Positions 58,151 through 64,000 of a stretch of 64,000 nt of DNA are shown here, in pieces. Source of the DNA: Arachnopeziza araneosa (taxonomy: Eukaryota; Ascomycota; Leotiomycetes; Helotiales; Arachnopezizaceae); NCBI GenBank assembly GCA_003988855.1, contig QYAI01000019.1:219321-283320 (forward strand), in the 5' to 3' direction. Every line of letters starts with the position of its first letter. Position 1 is the stretch's first letter. The notes under the pieces are model-generated. The model had not been told where the DNA came from. It saw nothing but the letters and a program-made list of their open reading frames with translations, and made no database searches. The translations under genes and the position numbers were made by a program.

Positions 58151-59515
58151 TTATCCTCCAGAAGGCGTCCATCTAGCCCGTAGTCCAGATCCAGTCCTTG
58201 GAGTTTGAGAACTATTAACCCCAAAAGTTGAAATAGATTTACCATTACCTTCCACACGACTCCATAGTTGCTGGGCTGCTGGACTCAGTTGCGCTCCTCC
58301 GACTCGTGGACTGCTCGGAAACTTTGGAACGGGCGTTGAGGCAAGCTTTTCTGGAATTCCATTTTTCTGCAGTTCACGCTTTGCTCTCGCATGTTTGTCG
58401 ACGAGACGATGATGTAAATCTTCCCTCCTGCTTTGCCCCTTTATCATGAACGGATTTTTAGCTACATCGCCTTTACCTAAGTCAATCATCCGCGGTGTTG
58501 GTTCCGGCTCTGGCTCTGACTCTGATTCGTCATCCACGAAAGCATAACCATTAACTCGAGGCGTTTGTATCCCATTCTCAGATTCTGATTCTGGATTTAT
58601 ACGTTTCCTTGCGAGGGCGCGCCTGACTGCTGTTAAAGATGGAGATGGCGGCACAATGCTCATATCCACGGATTCTGACAACGAGGAAAGTCGGGTGTTG
58701 GAGTATGTAATGCTTTTGGGTCCTGCCATGGACTTATTTTGAGCCAGCTGTGCGACCGTTTCATTTATGTCCTCCAAGCCCTCTGGTGCAAACATCAGTT
58801 CATTGTCGGGCTTTGACTTCCAGGAATCAGGCATTGCAGGTTTGTCTGATAAATCTTTAATCGCAATTCGATCTTTCTTGCCACCATCGTCCAGTAAAGA
58901 TTCTCGAGACTGTAACAAGCTCGACTCGACTTCTCTTTGCCTGAGCATCATCTTTGATGGCATTTTATGATTTCCGGACCACATCCACGCATACTTATCG
59001 GCTCGTTGTCGATTCTGAGCGTCCAAGAGTTTGTAGAAACTCTCATTGTCTTCACTCGTATATTTCGCCTGGAAACTATCAAGTGAAATATTTGTATCAA
59101 TATGAGGTCTGCCGAGGAAATCTGCCGGTGCAGATGTCCGAGAAACTACTGTTCCCGGCGTATTACCTTCAAATCCTCTGGGAGTAGCAGAGACTCGAAG
59201 GGATGTCCTCATCGATATTCCGCGCCTGCCTTGTTGTCGATCAGGCGTCATCAGATGCTCAAGACGACGACTTGCACTTGATATCCATGCTTGATTTTGG
59301 GATTCAAGAGCGTCCAAATATTCCTGTTGGGTCTCGGTTTCTAGAAGGCCAGGGAAGAAGTCGCGGGCGATGATATCTGACAATGCACTGGTATAAGATT
59401 CTTCATCGATGACGTTCCTAGGTCGTTTGATGCGTTTCGCAGGTGTTGGCATTAAATCAGTATCATTTGATCGACGAACAAGCGAATTTCTGTTGTTCGA
59501 GGCTGTATCCATCAT
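58151..59515 (-). CDS. Es2/DGCR14-family nuclear protein
   Basis: Single exon, 454 aa (M1 or M2). Residues about 27-80 carry the Es2 signature: KRIKRPRNVIDEESYTSALS, DIIARDFFPGLLETETQQEYLDAL. Later come SLDSFQAKYTSEDNESFYKLLDAQN and the block KYAWMWSGNHKMPSKMM. The C-terminal third has TPRVNGYAFVDDESESEPEPEP and the conserved LSPAAQQLWSRV and LRARWTPS. Family members (human ESS2/DGCR14, fission yeast Bis1) are spliceosome-associated nuclear proteins. It is divergent from the PP5 gene (346 bp). Confidence 0.93.
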   Translation of the reverse strand: MMDTASNNRNSLVRRSNDTDLMPTPAKRIKRPRNVIDEESYTSALSDIIARDFFPGLLETETQQEYLDALESQNQAWISSASRRLEHLMTPDRQQGRRGISMRTSLRVSATPRGFEGNTPGTVVSRTSAPADFLGRPHIDTNISLDSFQAKYTSEDNESFYKLLDAQNRQRADKYAWMWSGNHKMPSKMMLRQREVESSLLQSRESLLDDGGKKDRIAIKDLSDKPAMPDSWKSKPDNELMFAPEGLEDINETVAQLAQNKSMAGPKSITYSNTRLSSLSESVDMSIVPPSPSLTAVRRALARKRINPESESENGIQTPRVNGYAFVDDESESEPEPEPTPRMIDLGKGDVAKNPFMIKGQSRREDLHHRLVDKHARAKRELQKNGIPEKLASTPVPKFPSSPRVGGAQLSPAAQQLWSRVEGNGKSISTFGVNSSQTPRTGSGLRARWTPSGG

Positions 59516-59861
59516 GGAGAGTAAGATATGCGTAGAGCTCGAGGTTAGGAGGGGAAGCTGCTCGAAGGTTTGGTAAATTGTGCACGCTAGATGTAGTTAA
59601 GTTTGATTACCTACCTACTGTAGATACTTATCTGCTGGCAGGCAAGGGGCGCTAAAAACGGAGCGGAATAACTGCACGGAACCCTGTGGGATCCAGGGAT
59701 GGGAAACGAATTCTAGGAACACAATACCCTTCCTGCAGAATAAACATTGATTCTCCTCTCTTGGAACACCCTCTTAGAACCCTTCGCAGCACTTTGAATT
59801 ACTGAAAAGTTGCCAATCAAATTCAACGCCGCAGCCAGGCGTGTGAGAGTTATTCAGCGGC
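59516..59861. promoter_or_regulatory. divergent promoter region Es2 / PP5
   Basis: 346 bp between opposite starts. It includes another TACCTACCTA run at about 59610-59619. No other site recognised. Confidence 0.4.
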
Positions 59862-61608
59862 ATGACTTCCGCCCAAGACCAAGCTCTCGCATTTAAGAAT
59901 GAGGGAAACAAATATTTCGCCGCCCATGACTGGCCAGCTGCTATTGAACAGTACACCAAAGCAATAAAGCTTGATGCCAAAGACCCTACCTTTTATTCGA
60001 ATCGAGCCCAGGTATTAGCCCTACGAAAGACTTTTTGCTCGTATGACTAATGCCAGAAGGCGAATATCAAGTCAGAAGCCTACGGATACGCCATTGCAGA
60101 TGCAAGCAAAGCTATTGAGCTAGACCCAAACTTCGTAAAGGCATGATTTTACCATTTTGCTACCTTCACGTTGTCAACCTAAATTTTTCCTAGGCATATT
60201 ATCGGCGAGCCGTTGCCTATACAGCTATTCTTAAGTCGAGAGAAGCTCTAAAGGATTTCAAGACAGTGGTCAGGAAAGCTCCAAATGATAAAGATGCAAA
60301 GCTTAAATTAGCGGAATGCGAAAAGATTGTGAAAAGGGTTGAGTTCTTTCGAGCTATCGAGGTTGGCGATGAACCATCCGCTGCAGAAGGCCTAGATTTA
60401 GACACTATGGTGGTGGAAGATGATTATGATGGTGCCCGTTTGGAGAATGACATGACGCCAGATTTCGTCTCCAATATGATAGAACGATTCAAGAATGGGA
60501 AGAAAATTCACAAAAAGTATGCCTATCAGATTGTCATTGCAGCCAAAAAGGTCTTTTATGAGGAGCCTACAATGGTAGAGATAGAGATTGAGGAGGATAC
60601 AAGGCTAACAGTTTGCGGCGATACTCATGGTACGTTAATTTCTTAACTTGACAATTCCTCCACGCTAATGATTTATCTTACAAGGCCAATTCTTTGACCT
60701 AATGGAGCTATTCAGGCTCAACGGATTTCCGACAGAAAAACACTGTTATCTCTTCAATGGAGACTTCGTCGATCGAGGGTCGTGGTCTACCGAAATCGCG
60801 CTACTGTTATATGCATACAAATGGCTACGTCCGACATCATTCTTTATAAATCGAGGCAACCACGAAACCGACGATATGAATCGTGTGTATGGGTTTGAGG
60901 GGGAGTGCAAAGCAAAGTACAACGGTAAGCTCTAGTCATGGATTTACTAGAGAGTAGAAACAGCTCTAATAATGGTTAGACCGAGTTTTCAAGCTATTCT
61001 CTGAAAGCTTTTCGGCATTACCACTCGCTACTCTAATCGGGAAGAAATTTCTTGTCCTTCATGGCGGACTGTTTTCAGATGATAAAATTACACTTGACGA
61101 TATACGAAAACTGAACCGTCACAATCAGCGCCAGCCTGGACAAGCAGGACTGATGATGGAGATGCTTTGGACAGACCCACAAACTGAACCCGGTCGAGGT
61201 CCAAGTAAACGGGGAGTTGGGATGCAATTTGGACCTGATGTTACGAAGAGATTCTGTGAGAAAAATGGGTTGGATGCTGTTATTCGCAGCCACGAGGTTA
61301 GGATGGAAGGCTATGAAGAAGAGCATGATGGAAAATGCATTACAGGTATTTATACTCGCAAATTCGAATCACTAAGCTCACTCTTGTTCCAGTATTTTCA
61401 GCGCCAAAATATTGTGATAGTACAGAAAATAAAGGGGCCTATATCAATATTGATTCAGACTACAAGCTACAATTTCACAAATTCGATGCCGTTCCCCATC
61501 CTAATATCAAACCTATGGTAAGTCTATTAAGTAATTTTTATCTTAGCTATTTAATTTTCTAATACTGTTTAGGCATACGCACAAAGTAGTTTAATGTCAA
61601 TGACTTAG
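59862..61608 (+). CDS. ppt1: serine/threonine protein phosphatase 5 (TPR-PP5)
   Basis: Seven exons: 59862-60011, 60060-60140, 60194-60629, 60685-60924, 60980-61345, 61393-61517 and 61573-61608, giving 477 aa. Three TPR repeats fill residues about 7-108 (ALAFKNEGNKYFAAHDWPAA; AYGYAIADASKAIELDPNFVK; AYYRRAVAYTAILKSREAL). The PPP catalytic core follows with GDTHGQFFDL, GDFVDRGSWSTE, RGNHETDDMN, LHGGL, RSHEV and SAPKYCDS, the metal-binding and catalytic motifs. The TPR domain binds Hsp90 and inhibits the phosphatase until released. Intron 2 (60141-60193) requires a GC donor (AAG|GCATGA) to keep the conserved VK-AYYRR junction; the alternative GTAAAG donor at 60135 would lose two TPR residues. The last exon is 36 nt. 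Confidence 0.94.
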
Positions 61609-61943
61609 ATAGTAATATTTATTACAAATGTAAAATATAACAATCGGTGCGTTCTTCTACTTTGTATTCGCTTGTAGTTGTAATAGCACAGGACGAAATA
61701 AAGGTAAGAAGAGGCATATGGGAGTGCGTTCTTAGTTGTATTTTCCTATAGGCTAGCTACGGAGAAAAGTAGAATATGAAGAGAAAAGAAAGGAAAGAAA
61801 AAGAGAGAAGTCTGTGTACAAATAAGGGGCTCTGCTTCTAGTCCGAATCGGTTCCGACTCTGCCTTTAAACCCCGTGACCTAGAAATTCGAAGCTTTGCC
61901 GTCACATCTAAACCTGCAAGCAAATGTGGGAGCTAGATTTCGT
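61609..61943. other. region downstream of PP5
   Basis: About 335 bp of 3' flank of PP5 with an A/G-rich stretch near 61770-61806. No gene recognised. Confidence 0.4.
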
Positions 61944-62039
61944 TTACAAAATTAAAAAATAATTTAAGGATTTAAATTTAAATTTATTATAATATAATAA
62001 ATAATATTTATATCTTTTAATATAGAAAGTTTCAATAAT
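61944..62039. other. extreme AT-rich tract
   Basis: Almost pure A/T (TTTAAATTTAAATTTATT, then alternating TA/AATA runs) over nearly 100 bp directly before the candidate LTR. Such tracts often flank RIP-affected repeats in ascomycetes or mark insertion sites. Confidence 0.6.
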
Positions 62040-62136
62040 TGTTACGAACGCCTGACCTAAGAGTCACGTGATGGACCTTGGGACCTGGACTATGTGATAA
62101 GCAGAATATCACGTGTTACAAATGTTATGCGTAGAC

Positions 62137-62220
62137 TGTTACGAGATTATTCACTCTTACATGACTGTCACATGTGACAGTCATGTGACTTAGCTAGGCG
62201 AATATAAAATAACTGCTTTC
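62137..62220 (+). repeat. diverged copy 1 of palindrome/TATA unit
   Basis: Starts TGTTACGAGATTATTCACTC. It contains a perfect 26-nt palindrome at 62160-62185, then CTAGGCG and a TATA-like AATATAAAAT followed by CTGCTTTCTG. Compared with copies 2 and 3 it differs mainly by transitions and lacks the second GGCTAGG block. Confidence 0.75.
62160..62185. repeat. perfect 26-bp palindrome
   Basis: Arms CATGACTGTC and GACAGTCATG flank ACATGT, so all 26 bases equal their reverse complement. The arms recur unchanged at 62468-62493 and 62561-62586 with the centre ACGTGC. It may be a binding site for a dimeric factor or a cruciform-prone sequence within the LTR. Confidence 0.85.
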
Positions 62221-62444
62221 TGTAGAATTTAGTAAAACAAGAGACCGTGAGTAATGCCACGTAGAGTTAGAAAGCTCGCTTGTAAGTTTAATTTAGTTTT
62301 ATTAATTATGTAAGATTAATTTAAGACTTGTAGCAAAACTTATAAACTTGTAAACTATACATCTATAAACTTGTAAACTTAAACTTATACACGATTACTA
62401 AACTAGAAGCTTATTAAATATTCGAGTTCTTATTTAACTAATTA

Positions 62445-62630
62445 TGTTATGAGATTATTCACTCTCACATGACTGTCACGTGCGACAGTCATGTGACGAG
62501 GCTAGGACAAGGCTAGGCGGACATAAATAGCCGCTTCTGTTATGAGATTATTCACTCTCACATGACTGTCACGTGCGACAGTCATGTGACGAGGCTAGGA
62601 CGAGGCTAGGCGGGCATAAATAGCCGCTTC
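62445..62630 (+). repeat. two tandem 93-bp units (copies 2 and 3)
   Basis: Units 62445-62537 and 62538-62630 both start TGTTATGAGATTATTCAC. Each carries the CATGACTGTC-ACGTGC-GACAGTCATG inverted repeat, GGCTAGGAC(A/G)AGGCTAGGCGG, and end CATAAATAGCCGCTTC. They differ at only two positions that I can see, both A/G, so the duplication is recent compared with copy 1. CATAAATAG is a plausible TATA box in each unit. Confidence 0.85.
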
Positions 62631-62670
62631 TCATAGACAACCTCACACTATAATTTTGTTCCTACTAATT

Positions 62671-62682
62671 TGGTAGCACGAC
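62671..62682 (+). other. candidate primer-binding site
   Basis: TGGTAGCACGAC begins with the TGG expected to pair with a tRNA 3'-CCA end and lies between the promoter units and the gag-type frame. The priming tRNA cannot be identified here and the preceding LTR end is unclear, so this is tentative. Confidence 0.35.
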
Positions 62683-62762
62683 TATACCCAGATCTTTAAT
62701 CCTACATTTTGAATTATCAATTACCATACTTATACTTAATTAACCTCCGAAAGAATTGCTTA

Positions 62763-64000
62763 TTTAGCAACTAGCCTACAACTTAACACTGCGCAATCGG
62801 TCAGCTACTGATTAGCACTACATTAATAACTACATCAGCTTTTATAAAGGCTAACTAACTTGCTTTGCAATTGCAAGCTTTTATTAGTACTCGCTACGTC
62901 TACATTAACTCTATTAGTAAGAAGTTGCAACAGCAGATTCACGAAGCTGCGGACTTAGTGTTAGAGCTGCTTACTAACATTAGTAACAAAAAAGAAAAAA
63001 GCGTTCGACAATTAATTGCTTCGCAATTTCTAGCTTAGTAGTCAGACTTAAAGGCAGACCTCGACAAGGCTATAAGCGAATACTTCTTTTTTATTAGCGA
63101 CACTAACAGAGAAGAAGAAAAAGAAGAAGTAGATCGAATTCGCACTAGTCGGTCGAACTCGAGATCGTTATTGCCTCGAACACTGTTTACAGCTAACACA
63201 ACAGTAACTCTAGAACCTAATCTAAGATTTACCTCGAAGTTAAACTTGCCTTAGCACTTTCTAAGAATCATTAATTTAACTAAACTGCTAAAGCAATCTA
63301 CTTAGCAAACACAAGCTACAATAAGCGAAGGCAGTAACCTAAATTAATCTACACTAACGAGCTATAACGCTGCTAGAATTGCTTAAATCGTAGCAGAAGT
63401 ACTACGTTAGCAAACACTTCTACGAAGACACATTCTTGACTTTTTACTAGACTTTAGCACTGCTGCTGCTAACAATGCTAAAGTTAGTAACATAAAATAA
63501 AAACTGCAAGATATAGAATACTTTAACTTAAACCTTGACGAGTTATACAGTCTAAGCGACTATGTGCAATCTAGTACAACAGTGTACTAGAGAAATGTGT
63601 TCTTATTTACTAAGATCGTCAGTAATAACGCACAACAAGAGCAAGCAGCTATTGTTCGATGCAACTTATTATTATGTTTGCGTAAATTAGCACTAGCTTA
63701 GTACACTTCGAAACTTAACAACTTCTAGCGAAGTAGATTAAAGTTCTACAATTAAGGCGTTACTGCTTAAGTGCAAGCACTAACGAGACGCTTTAAAGAC
63801 TTTCTTACTGTAGCACTACAAAAGCTGCAAGCTAAAAAATACACTGTTACTAACGCTAGAAACAACTGCAATATACAGTTATACATTGCTACTGTAATAA
63901 GACATGCGAAAGCAGCTAAATTAGACAAGCTAATTTAACAATTGTTACAAGCATACAATAACATTAACTTAGCACTGCAGCTATACATTACTTAGCTTAC
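62763..64000 (+). pseudogene. RIP-damaged retrotransposon gag-type frame, 3' end outside window
   Basis: One reading frame (codons starting at multiples of 3, for example 62925) stays coherent to 64000. It is interrupted by about 20 stops, all TAG or TAA (for example 62772, 62784, 62856, 63036, 63039, 63252, 63303, 63345, 63384, 63408, 63498, 63588, 63699, 63726, 63753, 63768, 63936, 63993), and I see no TGA. Between stops it reads like fungal gag: LTRRFKDFLTVALQKLQAKK, KYTVTNARNN and ATVIRHAKAAKLDKL match the conserved part of ascomycete retrotransposon gag proteins. The stops sit where Gln or Trp is expected. This is what C-to-T change on either strand makes from CAG, CAA or TGG. No clear frameshift was found. 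Confidence 0.75.

Larger units (their letters stand above)
62040..64000 (+). mobile_element. degenerate LTR retrotransposon, 5' part (runs off the window)
   Basis: The sequence changes sharply in character at about 62040. A candidate LTR starts TGTTACGAACG at 62040 and ends near 62670. A possible primer-binding site, TGGTAGCACGAC, begins at 62671. A gag-type frame full of TAG/TAA follows to the window edge. The start TG, the three TATA-bearing units and the position before gag fit an LTR, but no second LTR or target duplication can be seen because the element continues beyond 64000. The class (Ty3/gypsy-like) is inferred from the gag motif pattern only. Confidence 0.6.

Noticed and set aside
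62040..64000. Genetic code reassignment (TAG/TAA read as Gln) in the element
   Set aside because: RIP explains the pattern more simply, some stops sit where Trp is expected, and the host genes use TAG, TAA and TGA as stops.
1..64000. CRISPR arrays, operons, bacterial-type ribosome sites, secondary-metabolite cluster
   Set aside because: No regularly spaced repeats; genes are spliced eukaryotic genes with mixed functions; the lone P450 and methyltransferase are 18 kb apart with housekeeping genes between them.

Overview
The window is nuclear DNA of a filamentous ascomycete (Pezizomycotina; a leotiomycete-like fungus is my guess, not proven). The evidence is genes broken by roughly 45-60 nt GT-AG introns with CTAAC/CTGAC-type branch sites, short intergenic gaps on both strands, fungal family versions such as Epl1, Rkm4, Bur1, Ypk9 and Rrp36, and a decayed retroelement at the right edge whose damage looks like repeat-induced point mutation (RIP). 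I rebuilt 28 protein genes exon by exon. Each joined frame was checked for phase and for agreement with family motifs.

Layout. 0.7-7.5 kb: a membrane-anchored DUF5672 protein, a Rheb GTPase, cytosolic seryl-tRNA synthetase and a zinc-finger C78 (ZUFSP-type) deubiquitinase, all on +. 8.2-18 kb: Bur1/CDK9 kinase (-), a complex I NDUFB2-type subunit (+), a CFA-synthase-like methyltransferase (-) and a P5B ATPase (-). 18.4-28.2 kb: Nap1, phosphoglycerate dehydrogenase and class V myosin (+). 28.8-33.4 kb: Fap7 (+) converging on Ham1 (-), then a CYP7-like cytochrome P450 (+). 34.3-42.9 kb: AMPK beta subunit (-), a two-TM protein (+), Kae1 (-), Rkm4-type SET methyltransferase (+), Epl1 (-) and calcineurin B (+). 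42.9-47.5 kb is a 4.6 kb stretch with no gene I can support, in front of an uncharacterised low-complexity protein. 49.8-61.6 kb: mitochondrial uS9 (-), eEF1B gamma (+), an FCP1/NIF-fold protein with an altered catalytic motif (-), Rrp36 (+), Coq8 (-), Es2 (-) and PP5 (+). 62.0-64.0 kb: a very AT-rich tract, then a candidate LTR with three copies of a palindrome-plus-TATA unit, then a gag-type frame that runs off the window.

The genes are ordinary housekeeping functions with no operon or metabolic cluster. Many are divergent pairs with 170-540 bp between start codons (Bur1/NDUFB2, Ypk9/Nap1, AMPK beta/two-TM, Kae1/Rkm4, Epl1/Cnb1, uS9m/eEF1B gamma, FCP1-like/Rrp36, Es2/PP5). Translation and ribosome biogenesis are well represented (SerRS, eEF1B gamma, Kae1, Rkm4, Rrp36, Fap7, uS9m), as are TOR, AMPK and calcineurin signalling (Rheb, AMPK beta, Cnb1, PP5).

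Most unusual: the retroelement frame, open except for TAG/TAA and apparently without indels; its triplicated promoter-like unit; several GC-AG introns; a class of 120-205 nt introns concentrated in two genes, some sharing a 3' end; and an FCP1-fold protein with DLNGT in place of DxDGT. I found no convincing new multi-gene system.
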